DNA from: Chelatococcus sp.
GTDB lineage: Bacteria > Pseudomonadota > Alphaproteobacteria > Rhizobiales > Beijerinckiaceae
Assembly: GCA_003248805.1 (NCBI GenBank)
Contig: QFQY01000004.1
Location: 1 to 64,000, forward strand
DNA length: 64,000 nucleotides
Direction: 5' to 3'
Shown here: piece after piece, positions 34,938 to 43,905 of the stretch
Numbering within the stretch: position 1 is the first letter of the stretch
Layout of the letters: each line of letters starts with the position of its first letter
Program-made: the position numbers and the translations under genes
The notes under the pieces: generated by a model
What the model saw: only the letters and a program-made list of their open reading frames with translations
Databases searched by the model: none
Told to the model about the DNA's origin: nothing

Positions 34938-35705
34938 ATGAAGATCGCCGATGTGCGCGCCAAGGCCTTCGCCATGCCGCTGAACAACCCCGCCTATCCG
35001 AGGCCGCCCTACAAGTTCTACAACCGCGAATTCGTCGTCATCAATTACCGGACCGACCCCGAGATCCTGCGCGCGCTGGTGCCGGAGCCGCTGGAGGTCG
35101 TCGGCGACACGGTGGCCTATGAGTTCATCCGCATGCCTGACTCCACCGGCTTCGGCGACTATACCGAGACCGGGCAGGTCATTCCCGTCCGCTTCACCAC
35201 GCCCTCGGGCGAGGTGCAGGAAGGCGGTTACGTCCATGCCATGTATCTCGACGACAATTCGCCCATCGCCGGCGGCCGCGAGATCTGGGGCTTTCCGAAG
35301 AAGCTCGCGACACCGAAGCTGATGCACGAGCAGGAGACGCTGGTCGGCACGCTGCATTACGGCTCGGTGCTCTGCGTCACCGCCACAATGGGCTACAAGC
35401 ATCGCGAGCTCGATCTGGCGCCGCTGGCCAAGGCGATGGCCAGGCCCGCCTTCATGGTCAAGATCATCCCCCATGTCGACGGCTCGCCGCGCATCTGTGA
35501 ACTGGTGCGCTACTACATGGAGGACGTGACGCTGAAAGGGGCCTGGACCGGCCCGGCGGCGCTGCAACTCTTCGAGCATGCGATGTGCGACGTGGCGCGG
35601 CTTCCCGTGCGCGAGGTCGTCTCGGCGAGCCACTATATCGCGGACCTGACGCTCGGCCTCGGCGAGGTCGTGTTCGATTACCTCAAGACCGGCACCCAAG
35701 ACTGA
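34938..35705 (+). CDS. adc: Acetoacetate decarboxylase
   Basis: 255 residues with the ADC signature GGREIWGFPKKLATPKL, where one of the adjacent lysines (121/122) forms the Schiff base with acetoacetate, plus YEFIRMPDSTGFGDYTETGQVIPV and YVHAMYLDDNSPI. The enzyme converts acetoacetate to acetone and carbon dioxide. Start MKIADVRAKAFAMPL. Between the patatin and bdhA genes, 14 bases before the latter, so acetoacetate from 3-hydroxybutyrate is the expected substrate. Confidence 0.92.
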   Translation: MKIADVRAKAFAMPLNNPAYPRPPYKFYNREFVVINYRTDPEILRALVPEPLEVVGDTVAYEFIRMPDSTGFGDYTETGQVIPVRFTTPSGEVQEGGYVHAMYLDDNSPIAGGREIWGFPKKLATPKLMHEQETLVGTLHYGSVLCVTATMGYKHRELDLAPLAKAMARPAFMVKIIPHVDGSPRICELVRYYMEDVTLKGAWTGPAALQLFEHAMCDVARLPVREVVSASHYIADLTLGLGEVVFDYLKTGTQD

Positions 35706-35719
35706 AAGGCAGCCCGACC

Positions 35720-36502
35720 ATGGCCCGTTTCGATGGAAGAGTAGGAATCATAACCGGCGCCGCGAGCGGCATCGGCAAGGAGATCGCGATCCGTTTCGCC
35801 GCCGAGGGCGGCATTCCCGTCATCGCCGATCTCAACCTCGATGCCGCGAACGCGGCCGCCGCGGAGATCAAGGGCACGGGCGGCGATGCCTTCGCCGTCG
35901 CGATGAACGTGACCGACGAGGATCAGGTCGAGAAGGCCACGGCCGACGTCGTCGCCAAATACGGCAAGATCGACGTGCTGGTCAGCAATGCCGGCATCCA
36001 GATCGTCAAGCCGCTGGTCGACTTCCCCTATGCCGACTGGAAGAAGCTGCTCTCGATCCATCTCGACGGCGCCTTCCTGACGACACGGGCCTGTCTCAAG
36101 CACATGTACGCCGCCAAATACGGCCGCGTCGTCTATATGGGCTCGGTGCATTCCAAGGAGGCGTCCAAGCTCAAGGCGCCCTACGTCACCGCCAAGCACG
36201 GGCTGATCGGCCTGGCCAAGGTCCTCGCCAAGGAAGGCGCGGAATACAACGTGACCGCCAATGTGGTGTGCCCCGGCTTCGTGCGCACGCCGCTCGTCGA
36301 GAAGCAGATCCCCGAGCAGGCGGCGCAGTTCGGCATCACCGAGGACGAGGTGGTCAAGAACATCATGCTCAAGGACACGGTCGACGGCGTGTTCACCACC
36401 GTCGACGACGTCGCCGACGCCGTGCTCTATTTCGCGGCGGCCAAGAACAATGTCCTGACGGGCCAGTCGCTCGTCGTCAGCCATGGCTGGTTCATGCAGT
36501 AG
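35720..36502 (+). CDS. bdhA: D-3-hydroxybutyrate dehydrogenase (short-chain dehydrogenase)
   Basis: 260 residues. NAD-binding TGAASGIGKEIA, NAG motif VSNAGIQIVKPL, catalytic Ser in MGSVHSKEASKLKAP, YVTAKHGLIGLAKVLA (YxxxK), and VCPGFVRTPLVEKQIPEQA as in 3-hydroxybutyrate dehydrogenases. It oxidises 3-hydroxybutyrate to acetoacetate. It follows adc by 14 bases and ends next to a hairpin separating it from a convergent gene. Confidence 0.93.
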   Translation: MARFDGRVGIITGAASGIGKEIAIRFAAEGGIPVIADLNLDAANAAAAEIKGTGGDAFAVAMNVTDEDQVEKATADVVAKYGKIDVLVSNAGIQIVKPLVDFPYADWKKLLSIHLDGAFLTTRACLKHMYAAKYGRVVYMGSVHSKEASKLKAPYVTAKHGLIGLAKVLAKEGAEYNVTANVVCPGFVRTPLVEKQIPEQAAQFGITEDEVVKNIMLKDTVDGVFTTVDDVADAVLYFAAAKNNVLTGQSLVVSHGWFMQ

Positions 36503-36524
36503 GAACCGGCTCCGGCCGCACCGG

Positions 36525-36548
36525 CCGCAAGCGCCCGAGCGCTTGCGG
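36525..36548. terminator. Hairpin between convergent bdhA and oxidoreductase genes
   Basis: CCGCAAGCGC and GCGCTTGCGG form a perfect 10-bp stem with a 4-base loop, 22 bases after the bdhA stop and 23 before the convergent stop. No T run on either side, so termination efficiency is uncertain. Confidence 0.5.
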
Positions 36549-36571
36549 ATAAGAGGCGTCGACGCCGCCGC

Positions 36572-38893
36572 TCAGGCGGCGCTCGGCGGCTCGAAGGCGT
36601 TGATCGGCGGCAGGTTGCCGTCGAAACGCTCGACCTGCACGGTGGTGAGCTGCCCTGTGCAGCCCTGCGCCAGCCCCGAGGTCCCGACATCCCGCGTCAG
36701 GACGTTCGGGTTGCCATGCACGCAGAGCGGCTTGTCCTCGCTCGAATCGACCGGGTCGTACCAGGCTCCGGTCGGCAGCTGGATCACGCCCTGCCGGATG
36801 CCGTCGCCGACATGTACGCCGGCGAGGCAGGCCCCGCGTGCGTTGAAGATGCGGACGATGTCGCCATCGGCGATCCCGCGTGCCGCGGCGTCGGCCGGGT
36901 GCATGAGCGCGACCTCGCGGCCGCGATGCTTGGCGCCGCCGCTGTGCCCGCCGAAATCGAGCTGGCTGTGCAGCCTCGTGCGCGGCTGGTTGGCCACGAG
37001 CATGAGCGGCGAGGTCTCGTCCGGCACGTTCGTCGCGCCCAGCCATGTCGGGTGTCCTGGGCAATCCGCTTCGCCGAAGCGCGCGATCGTCTCTGAATGG
37101 ATTTCCAGCTTGCCGCTCGGCGTGCGCAGCGGGTGCCCCTCCGGATCGCCGCGGAAGGCGCGCAGCTTGCCGCCGTCGTCGGGCTGCTGCGGCAGCTCGT
37201 AGCCGGTGCTCGACCAGAACTCGGCGAAGCCGGGAGCGGGCAGCCCCATCGCCGCCAGCCCGGCCCGTGTCGGCTCATAGAGATGCTCGAGCCACTGGCG
37301 CGCGCTCCGGCCCTCGGTGAAGGCGTCGTAGGCGCCGAGCCGCTCGGCCAGGTCGGCGAAGATGGCGTAGTCGTCGCGCGCCTCGCCATAGGGTTCGACC
37401 ACCTGATGCATCGGCACCAGCAGCGGGTCGTTCGCGTTGCCGCCGATATCCTCGCGCTCCAGCGTCATCGTGCAGGGCAGGACGATGTCGGCATGGCGCG
37501 CGGTCGCCGTCCAGGCGAGCTCGTGGACGACGAGCGTATCGAGCCGGGCGAAGGCCTTGCGCAGGCGGTTCAGGTCCTGGTGGTGGTGGAACGGATTGCC
37601 GCCGGCCCAGTAGACCAGCTTGATCGCGGGATAGGTCCGGGTCTGGCCGTTGTAGCGATAGCTCGCGCCGGGGTTGAGCAGCATGTCGGAGATGCGCGCG
37701 ACCGGGATGAAGTCGCCGACCGGGTTGCGCCCCTGCGGGAAGGTCGGCATCGGCACGGCGTTGTAGCGCCGGCCGTAATAGGCGATGGCGCCGAGCCCGT
37801 AGCCATAGCCCCCGCCGGGCAGTCCGATCTGGCCGAGCGCCGCCGCCAGCACCATGCCCATCCACACCGGCTGCTCGCCATGCTCGGCCCGCTGCAGCGC
37901 ATGCGCCACGACGACGAGGGCGCGCCGGCCGTGCAGCCGCCGCGCCAGAGCCTCGATCTCCGGCGCCGGGACACCCGAGAGCTCGGCCGCCCAAGCGGTG
38001 TCCTTCGGCTGCCCGTCGCTTTCGCCCAGCAGGTAGCGCTCGAAGATTGGCCAGCCGACCGTGTAGCGCTCCAGAAAGGCGCGGTCGTGCAGGCCGTTCG
38101 TCACCAGCGTGTGGACGATCGCCATCATGAGCGCGGTGTCGCTGCCGGGGATGCTGGCGATCCACTCCGCCCCCGCCTCCTCCGGCAGGTCTCCCCTGAG
38201 GGGGCCGACCAGCACGAAGTCGCAGCCCCGCGCCCGCGCACGGTCCATCGCGCCGCGCTCGACATGTCGGCTGGTGCCGCCGCCCGCGACCATGCTGTTC
38301 TTCAGCGCCATGCCGCCGAAGGCGAGCACGATCTCGCTGTGCTCGGCGATCTGCTCCCACGAGACGTTGCGCTTCACCAGATCCTCGTAGTCGCCGATGA
38401 TGTGCGGCACGAGGACGGAGGAGGCGCCCGAGGAATAGCTGTTGACCGACCTCACATAGCCGCCGGTCGCGGTGTTGAGGAAGCGGTGGATCTGGCTTTG
38501 GGCGTGGTGGAAGCGTCCGGCGCTGGCCCAGCCATAGGAGCCGCCGAAGATCGCGCCGGGGCCGTGGTCGTCGCGCACGCGCCGCAATTCGCCCGCGAGC
38601 CGGTCGAGCACGGCGCTCCACGACAGCGGAACGTAGTCGTCCCGGCCGCGGCGGTCGTCGGGACCCGGCCCGTTCTCGAGCCAGCCCCGGCGCACCATCG
38701 GCCGTGCGATCCGGGCGCGGTGGCGCAGCGCCGCCGGAAAATTCTGGATGATCTCGTTGGGATCGGGGTCGCCCGGATGCGGCCTGACCTGGAGCTCGCC
38801 GTCCTTCATCCGCGCCGAGAACACGCCCCAATGCGAGGTGTGGGGGAGGAAGCCGCCTTCGAGGGTCGTCTCCGTCTCGTCCGTCACGGGCAT
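36572..38893 (-). CDS. Molybdopterin oxidoreductase, biotin/DMSO/TMAO reductase family (BisC-like)
   Basis: 773 residues, the usual size for DMSO-reductase-family enzymes. Key blocks: FGGSYGWASAGRFHHAQSQIHRFL; NSYSSGASSVLVPHIIG, whose Ser matches the molybdenum ligand of this subfamily; VYWAGGNPFHHHQDLNRL; HADIVLPCTMTLEREDIGGN; and the C-terminal cofactor domain VANQPRTRLHSQLD. There is no N-terminal FeS Cys motif and no Tat signal, so it should be cytoplasmic, as biotin sulfoxide reductase (BisC) is. The gene stands alone between convergent bdhA and the DsbA-like group. Reduction of S- or N-oxides is likely; the exact substrate is not readable. Confidence 0.85.
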   Translation of the reverse strand: MPVTDETETTLEGGFLPHTSHWGVFSARMKDGELQVRPHPGDPDPNEIIQNFPAALRHRARIARPMVRRGWLENGPGPDDRRGRDDYVPLSWSAVLDRLAGELRRVRDDHGPGAIFGGSYGWASAGRFHHAQSQIHRFLNTATGGYVRSVNSYSSGASSVLVPHIIGDYEDLVKRNVSWEQIAEHSEIVLAFGGMALKNSMVAGGGTSRHVERGAMDRARARGCDFVLVGPLRGDLPEEAGAEWIASIPGSDTALMMAIVHTLVTNGLHDRAFLERYTVGWPIFERYLLGESDGQPKDTAWAAELSGVPAPEIEALARRLHGRRALVVVAHALQRAEHGEQPVWMGMVLAAALGQIGLPGGGYGYGLGAIAYYGRRYNAVPMPTFPQGRNPVGDFIPVARISDMLLNPGASYRYNGQTRTYPAIKLVYWAGGNPFHHHQDLNRLRKAFARLDTLVVHELAWTATARHADIVLPCTMTLEREDIGGNANDPLLVPMHQVVEPYGEARDDYAIFADLAERLGAYDAFTEGRSARQWLEHLYEPTRAGLAAMGLPAPGFAEFWSSTGYELPQQPDDGGKLRAFRGDPEGHPLRTPSGKLEIHSETIARFGEADCPGHPTWLGATNVPDETSPLMLVANQPRTRLHSQLDFGGHSGGAKHRGREVALMHPADAAARGIADGDIVRIFNARGACLAGVHVGDGIRQGVIQLPTGAWYDPVDSSEDKPLCVHGNPNVLTRDVGTSGLAQGCTGQLTTVQVERFDGNLPPINAFEPPSAA

Positions 38894-38986
38894 CCGCTCG
38901 TCTCCAATGGGTGCCCGGCAGGCTCTCCTGCCGGGACCCTATCGGTCGCGGAGCGCGGGGTCGAGCATCGCGTCGGAGGCCGCCCC

Positions 38987-39541
38987 TCAGAGCCGGACAG
39001 GCGCCGGCCGGCCGTGCGCGCCGCGTGCCGCGAGGCTCAGGGCCTCGACCAGGCTGTCGATGTCGCGTTCGCCGTCATAGCGCAGCCCGTTGATGAACAG
39101 CGACGGCGTGCCGTTGACGCCGCTGCGGACCCCGCCGAGGAAATCGGCCCGGATCTTCGCGTCGAAGCGCCCGTCGAGCCCCTGTGCCAGGGCGGCCTCG
39201 TCGAGACCGAGGCGGCGGCCATAGGCGAGCAGGTGCCGGTCGTCCAGCGCGTCCTGGTTCTCGTAGAGCAGGTCGTGCGCCTGCCAGAACAGGCCGAGCG
39301 CGCCGGCCGTCTCCGCGAATTCCGCCGCCCGGACCGCATGGGGATGCAGCTCCGAGATCGGGAAGTTGCGGAAGACGAAGCGCAGCCGCTCGCCCATGAC
39401 CTCCTGCACCGCCTTCAGGACGGGATAGGCCTCGCCGCAATAGGGGCATTCGTAGTCGCCGTATTCGACCAGCGTCACGGGCGCGCTTGCGGGGCCCTGC
39501 ATGTGGTCCCGCGCGTCGACGGGAATGGTCAGGCGGGTCAT
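38987..39541 (-). CDS. DsbA-family thiol-disulphide oxidoreductase (thioredoxin fold)
   Basis: 184 residues. VTLVEYGDYECPYCGEAYPVL contains the active CPYC (residues 32-35), and GVNGTPSLFINGLRYDG has the cis-Pro loop. The domain order is DsbA-like with a helical insert. No signal peptide is present, unlike periplasmic DsbA, so it probably works in the cytoplasm with the peroxiredoxin encoded immediately upstream, whose stop overlaps this start (ATGA). Confidence 0.88.
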   Translation of the reverse strand: MTRLTIPVDARDHMQGPASAPVTLVEYGDYECPYCGEAYPVLKAVQEVMGERLRFVFRNFPISELHPHAVRAAEFAETAGALGLFWQAHDLLYENQDALDDRHLLAYGRRLGLDEAALAQGLDGRFDAKIRADFLGGVRSGVNGTPSLFINGLRYDGERDIDSLVEALSLAARGAHGRPAPVRL

Positions 39542-40047
39542 GACAGGGCTCCTTCGGCGGAGGCCGTGGCGGCCAGCTTGTCGAGCGCGGCGAGGATGCC
39601 GTCGGCGCCGGGGTTGATGCCGAGCGGCGAAACGTAGCTCCAGCGGATCACGCCCTCGCCGTCGATGACGAAGAGGGCGCGTTCGCAGATGCCCTCCTTC
39701 TCCCGGTAGACGCCGTAGCTGCGCGCCACCGCGCCTTTCGGTTCGAAATCGGCGAGCAGCGGGAAATGCAGCTTGCGCTGCTCGGCGAAGGCGGCGTGGC
39801 ACCAGACGCCATCGACGGAAATGCCGACGAGCTGTGCCCCTGTCCGGTGGAACTCGGGCAGGATCGCGTTGTAGAGCGCCATCTGGTCGCCGCAGACCGG
39901 GCTCCAGTCGGCGGGATAGAAGGCGAGGATCAGCGGCTTGCCCCGCAGATCCTCCAGCGTGACGGTCTGGTCGGGTGTCGCCGGCAGGCTGAAGGCCGGG
40001 GCGGCGGTCCCCGGAGGCAACGCCTTGGCGGAATGCTGTTCGGACAT
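39538..40047 (-). CDS. Peroxiredoxin (AhpC/TSA family)
   Basis: 169 residues. The peroxidatic Cys52 is in YPADWSPVCGDQM (P-x-x-x-S-x-x-C), followed by LVGISVDGVWCHAAF with a second Cys83, a spacing seen in atypical or 1-Cys types, and ICERALFVIDGEGVI. It reduces peroxides with thiol donors. Coupled by ATGA to the DsbA-like protein gene, which is a plausible reductant. dps lies 44 bases upstream on the same strand, so a stress operon dps-peroxiredoxin-DsbA-like is likely. Confidence 0.9.
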   Translation of the reverse strand: MSEQHSAKALPPGTAAPAFSLPATPDQTVTLEDLRGKPLILAFYPADWSPVCGDQMALYNAILPEFHRTGAQLVGISVDGVWCHAAFAEQRKLHFPLLADFEPKGAVARSYGVYREKEGICERALFVIDGEGVIRWSYVSPLGINPGADGILAALDKLAATASAEGALS

Positions 40048-40091
40048 GGAGTGTCCTCCTTGGAAGCGGTCTGGACCGGCCGGGGCGGCGC

Positions 40092-40610
40092 TCAGCGCGG
40101 AGCGCGGGTGGATTCGTAGAGGAACCAGGCGCGCCGCTCGGCCTCGTCGATCCAGACCTCGATCAGGCTGGTCGAGGCGACGTCGTTGTAGGTCTCGCAG
40201 ACGCCGTGGGCCGCGCGCAGGAAGCCGGTGAGCCGGCGGTTGTCCTCGGCGAGTTCGGCCAGCATGTCCTGCGGCGTCACATACTCCGCGTCGTTGTCCG
40301 CCAGCCGCTGGATGCGGGCGATGTGGCCGATCGACCGCAGCGTCGTGCCGCCGACCTTGCGGGCGCGTTCGGCGAGAGCGTCGGTGGTCGCGAAGATCTG
40401 GTCGCCCTGCTCGTCGAGCATCAGATGGTAGTCGCGGAAATGCGGACCCGACAGGTGCCAGTGGAAGTTCTTGGTCTTGAGGTACAGCGCGAACATGTCC
40501 GCGAGCACGCCGGTCAGCGCCGCGGCGATATCCGTGCTGGCCTGCGTGCCGAGATCGGTCGGCGTGCGCAGGGCCGCGCCGCGGGTCGTGTGGAGCAGAA
40601 GGTCGTTCAT
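40092..40610 (-). CDS. dps: DNA-protection ferritin-like protein Dps
   Basis: 172 residues. Ferroxidase-site signature of Dps: LKTKNFHWHLSGPHFRDYHLMLDEQGDQIFATTDALAER, with His, Asp and Glu ligands supplied across the subunit interface. The N-terminus has few basic residues, so DNA binding is uncertain. Dps dodecamers oxidise iron with peroxide and store it. AGGAGAGG precedes the ATG. Leads the minus-strand stress group. Confidence 0.94.
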   Translation of the reverse strand: MNDLLLHTTRGAALRTPTDLGTQASTDIAAALTGVLADMFALYLKTKNFHWHLSGPHFRDYHLMLDEQGDQIFATTDALAERARKVGGTTLRSIGHIARIQRLADNDAEYVTPQDMLAELAEDNRRLTGFLRAAHGVCETYNDVASTSLIEVWIDEAERRAWFLYESTRAPR

Positions 40611-41000
40611 GGCAGCCTCTCCTGGATGTGGGGAGCCGCCCGCCGAAGACCGGGCCTTGGCCCGACCGACCGGAAGTCGGCTCGCCGCGATGGGGCCTCG
40701 ACCCCGACGCCGGTGACCCTAGGCGGGGTTCCGGGCCGGCTGAATCGTCTCAAGGAGTGCCTGTCTCATACCTGTGTCTGGTCTGCCCCGGCTGGCCGCG
40801 CGCGCAGGCGCGATCTCACGGCTCGACTGGCTGGCCGCCCGATCGCTCGTGCGGAAACACTGCGGAATGCGGCCCGCGCCGTCCGCCTGACCTTTCCGGC
40901 GACCGCCGTTACCTAAACTCCCGTATGATTTTCACGCGCCGCGTTTCCGTCACATTGGCTGTCGTGGATCGTTGATCCGTCATCGCCAGAGGGGGCGCAG
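40611..41000. other. Divergent promoter region, dps / histidine kinase
   Basis: 390 bases with no supported gene. On the minus strand GGAAC (about 40733) is followed 18 bases later by CGTC, a weak match to the EcfG general-stress promoter pattern. On the plus strand TAAACTCCCGTATGAT (40914-40929) resembles a sequence upstream of the response regulator at 44677. Confidence 0.45.
40914..40929 (+). promoter_or_regulatory. CCGTATGAT motif upstream of the histidine kinase gene
   Basis: TAAACTCCCGTATGAT, 71 bases before the kinase start, matches CAAACCTCCGTATGAT at 44572-44587 in 13 of 16 positions. Likely part of a shared promoter or operator. Confidence 0.4.
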
Positions 41001-41825
41001 ATGAACGCGAATATGTCGGCGGCCGGATCGGTCGATGAGGTGGCGGCGCTGGCGGAGGCTTCCCGCCAGGGAATGGCGCGGCTGATGGCGGTCGCGGGTC
41101 ATGACCTCAAGCAGCCTCTCCAGGTGGCGATGCTCTCGCTGGTGCGCGCGGTCGGCGAAGGCCTTCCCGTCGAGGCGGCGCGGCGCCTGCGCATCGCGCT
41201 CGACGCCATGAAGCGGCTCGGCGCCGAGCTCGACGACATCGCCAGGCTCTCCCAGCGTGAAGACGCCCTTCGTCCGCAGCCCCGCGCGGTCCTGCTCGAC
41301 GATGTGCTCGCCCAGGTGGAGCGCGACTGGCGCGTCTACGCCGAGGCCTGCGGCACCAGGCTCGAAATCCGCTGGCCGACCGTCTTCGTCGAGACCGATC
41401 CGGTCATGCTGCGCACCATTCTGCGCAATCTCGTCGGCAACGCGATCAAGTACAGCGGGCCGCGAGGCCATGTTCACATCGGCTGGCGGCTGAGGGGCGA
41501 CACGATCAGCGTCGATGTCCATGACGATGGCGGCGGCATCCCCGCGGCGAATCTCGCGCGGATCTTCGACGCCTTCGAACGCGGCGATCAGCAGGGGCGG
41601 AGCGAAGGGCTGGGCCTCGGCCTGACGATCGTGCGCCAGACGGCCGAGCTGCTGCGCCACCCTGTCTCCGTCCGGTCCGTCGAGAACGAGGGGTCGACAT
41701 TCTCAGTCGAGCTCCCCCTGCTCAGCAGACCCTATCCGCGTGTCGTCGACATCGAGACGGCAGCGGACATCGAGACGGCAGGGGAGGAGCCGGCTCCGGC
41801 CTCGGCGTCGCACGGCCCGCAATGA
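41001..41825 (+). CDS. Soluble sensor histidine kinase lacking an input domain
   Basis: 274 residues. Starts almost directly at the phosphoacceptor helix: MAVAGHDLKQPLQVAML (His34). ATP-binding boxes follow: N box RTILRNLVGNAIKYSG, G1 DVHDDGGGIP, F box IFDAFERG, G2 SEGLGLGLTIVRQ. There is no membrane segment, PAS or GAF domain in front. The C-terminus has a duplicated DIETA motif (VVDIETAADIETAGEE). AGAGGGGG precedes the ATG. The first gene of a signalling cluster; its partner might be one of the response regulators at 43902 or 44677. Confidence 0.9.
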   Translation: MNANMSAAGSVDEVAALAEASRQGMARLMAVAGHDLKQPLQVAMLSLVRAVGEGLPVEAARRLRIALDAMKRLGAELDDIARLSQREDALRPQPRAVLLDDVLAQVERDWRVYAEACGTRLEIRWPTVFVETDPVMLRTILRNLVGNAIKYSGPRGHVHIGWRLRGDTISVDVHDDGGGIPAANLARIFDAFERGDQQGRSEGLGLGLTIVRQTAELLRHPVSVRSVENEGSTFSVELPLLSRPYPRVVDIETAADIETAGEEPAPASASHGPQ

Positions 41826-42024
41826 CGGTGTGGCGATTTCCGTCAAGGAATGATGACAATGTTCAATCGCGGGCGATGGCGATGACCTATGTTGCGGCGC
41901 GGCGATGGGCCGCGGGTCGAGGTTGTCGCCTGTCATGTCGTCGCGTCTGTTCGCAAAGCGGCGACCCCCGTCCCGGCCGATCCTTGCGTCGTCCGGGGTC
42001 GCCGGGCCGCGAGCGGTCCCACCG

Positions 42025-43905
42025 ATGAGCCGCAACGCATTTCGCCTTGCGGCGGCGCTTCTGGCGCTCGGCATCTTCCTGTTCGACATGCTGTCGCCCG
42101 TCGAAGGTGCGGTCGCGGTGCTGTATGTCCTCGTCGTGCTGCTCGCGGCGCGGACCTCGCGGCGCATCGACATCATCGTGGCCGCGGCGGCGGGCATGCT
42201 GCTCACCGTCTTCGCCTATGCCGACACGCATGGCCTTCAGCATGCGGGTTCGCCCACGCTGCGGGCGCTCGTCAGCCTGTCGGCGGTCGTCATCGCGGCT
42301 CTGCTCGCGCTTCAGAACCAGAAGGCGACGGCGACGCTCGCGGCGCAGGCCCGCCTCCTGAACCTGTCCCACGACATGATCTTCGTGCGCGACGTCTTCG
42401 GCCACATCACGTTCTGGAACCGTGCCGCGGAGGAGGTCTATGGCTGGACCTCCGCGGAAGCCGTCGGCCGCGTCGCCGACGAGCTTCTCGACACGAAATA
42501 CCCGGCCGAGCGGACCACGATCGAGGAGACCCTCGTCGGGACCGGACGCTGGGACGGAATCCTCGAGCAGAGGACCAAGTCCGGGGCCCGCCTCGTTCTG
42601 GAAAGCCGCTGGGCGGTCCAGCGCAATTCGGCGGGGGAGATGGTGGGCGTCCTCGAGACGCATACCGACATCACCGCGCGCCAGGCGGCCCATGCGGCCC
42701 TCGTCCAGAGCGAGCGGCGCTATCGCCGCATGTTCGACGGCAGTCGCATCGGCGTCATCCAGGAGGATTGGAGACGTGTTCGGGCCGAGCTCGTGGCGCT
42801 GAACCTGACCGACGCCGCCGCGCTGGAGGCTCATGGTGCTGCCCATCCCGAATTCGTAGAGCGAGCCCGCAGGCTCGTTCGAATCGTCGACGTCAATCCG
42901 GCGTTCCTGACGATGACCGCCGCCGGCAGCTCGGCGCATCTTCTCGAAACCGTCGACGACGTGCTGAGCGACGCGGACCGGACCTTCGCGGGCGCCTTGG
43001 CGGCTTTCGCGCGGGGCGACGCCTTTCACGAGGGCGAGACGGAGATCGTCAGGCTGGATGGCCGCCGGGTCCCGGTGCTCTTCGCGATCACCTTTCCGGG
43101 TCCGGATGAAGGCGACGACAACGTCCTCGTCTTCGTCGTGGACGTCTCGGAGCGCAAGCAGGCACAGGATGCGCTGCATTCCGCCCAGGCCGAGCTCGCG
43201 CATGCGGCACGCGTCGCGACGCTCGGCGAGCTCACGGCCTCGATCGCCCATGAGGTCAACCAGCCGCTGATGGCGGTGGTCACCAACGGCGAGGCCGGCA
43301 TGCGCTGGCTCCGGCGCGATCCGCCGGACCTGCACGAGGTCGAGACCGCGATCGGCCGGGTCATCTCCGAGGGCCGCAGGGCGAGCGAGATCGTCAAGCG
43401 GATCAGGGCTTTCCTGAAGAAGGCGCCGGTGGATCGCGGTACCCTCGCCGTTCCCGCGCTCATCGAGGAGGCGACCCTGCTCGTGCAGCGTGAACTCGTC
43501 CGCGCCAAGGTGGAGCTGCGCACGGAGATCGAGCCCGACCTGCCCGAAATCCGGGGCGACAGGATCCAGCTCCAGCAGGTGCTGGTCAACCTCATGGTCA
43601 ATGCGGGCCAGGCGATGATGGAGCAGTCGGGTCCGCGTCGGCTCAGCGTGTGCGCCATGCGCGCGTCCGGCGAGAGCATCGCCATCACGGTCCGCGACAC
43701 CGGGCCCGGGATCGCCGAGGAGCACATCGAGCGTCTCTTCGATCCCTTCTTCACAACCAAGCCGAACGGCATGGGCATGGGGCTTGCGATCTGCCGGACG
43801 ACGGCTGAAGCTCATAGCGGCCGTCTCTCGGTCGAGAGCGTGCCGAACGAGGGCGTGACGTTCCGGCTCACGCTTCCGGTGTCCGCCGAGGGGTCATCGT
43901 CATGA
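42025..43905 (+). CDS. Membrane-bound PAS histidine kinase
   Basis: 626 residues from the chosen start MSRNAFRLAAALLALG. Four membrane helices in the first 105 residues, a PAS domain (LLNLSHDMIFVRDVFGHITFWNRAAEEVYGW), a second PAS-like region (YRRMFDGSRIGVIQ, RIVDVNPAFLTM, ending VFVVDVSERKQAQ), then the H box GELTASIAHEVNQPLMAV and ATPase boxes LVNLMVNAGQAM, RDTGPGIAEEHIERLFDPFFTTKPNGMGMGLAI. The architecture resembles FixL-type kinases without an obvious haem site. Starts at 41905 and 41935 would add a Pro/Arg-rich tail. Its stop overlaps the FixJ-like regulator start by ATGA, identifying that regulator as its partner. Confidence 0.88.
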   Translation: MSRNAFRLAAALLALGIFLFDMLSPVEGAVAVLYVLVVLLAARTSRRIDIIVAAAAGMLLTVFAYADTHGLQHAGSPTLRALVSLSAVVIAALLALQNQKATATLAAQARLLNLSHDMIFVRDVFGHITFWNRAAEEVYGWTSAEAVGRVADELLDTKYPAERTTIEETLVGTGRWDGILEQRTKSGARLVLESRWAVQRNSAGEMVGVLETHTDITARQAAHAALVQSERRYRRMFDGSRIGVIQEDWRRVRAELVALNLTDAAALEAHGAAHPEFVERARRLVRIVDVNPAFLTMTAAGSSAHLLETVDDVLSDADRTFAGALAAFARGDAFHEGETEIVRLDGRRVPVLFAITFPGPDEGDDNVLVFVVDVSERKQAQDALHSAQAELAHAARVATLGELTASIAHEVNQPLMAVVTNGEAGMRWLRRDPPDLHEVETAIGRVISEGRRASEIVKRIRAFLKKAPVDRGTLAVPALIEEATLLVQRELVRAKVELRTEIEPDLPEIRGDRIQLQQVLVNLMVNAGQAMMEQSGPRRLSVCAMRASGESIAITVRDTGPGIAEEHIERLFDPFFTTKPNGMGMGLAICRTTAEAHSGRLSVESVPNEGVTFRLTLPVSAEGSSS

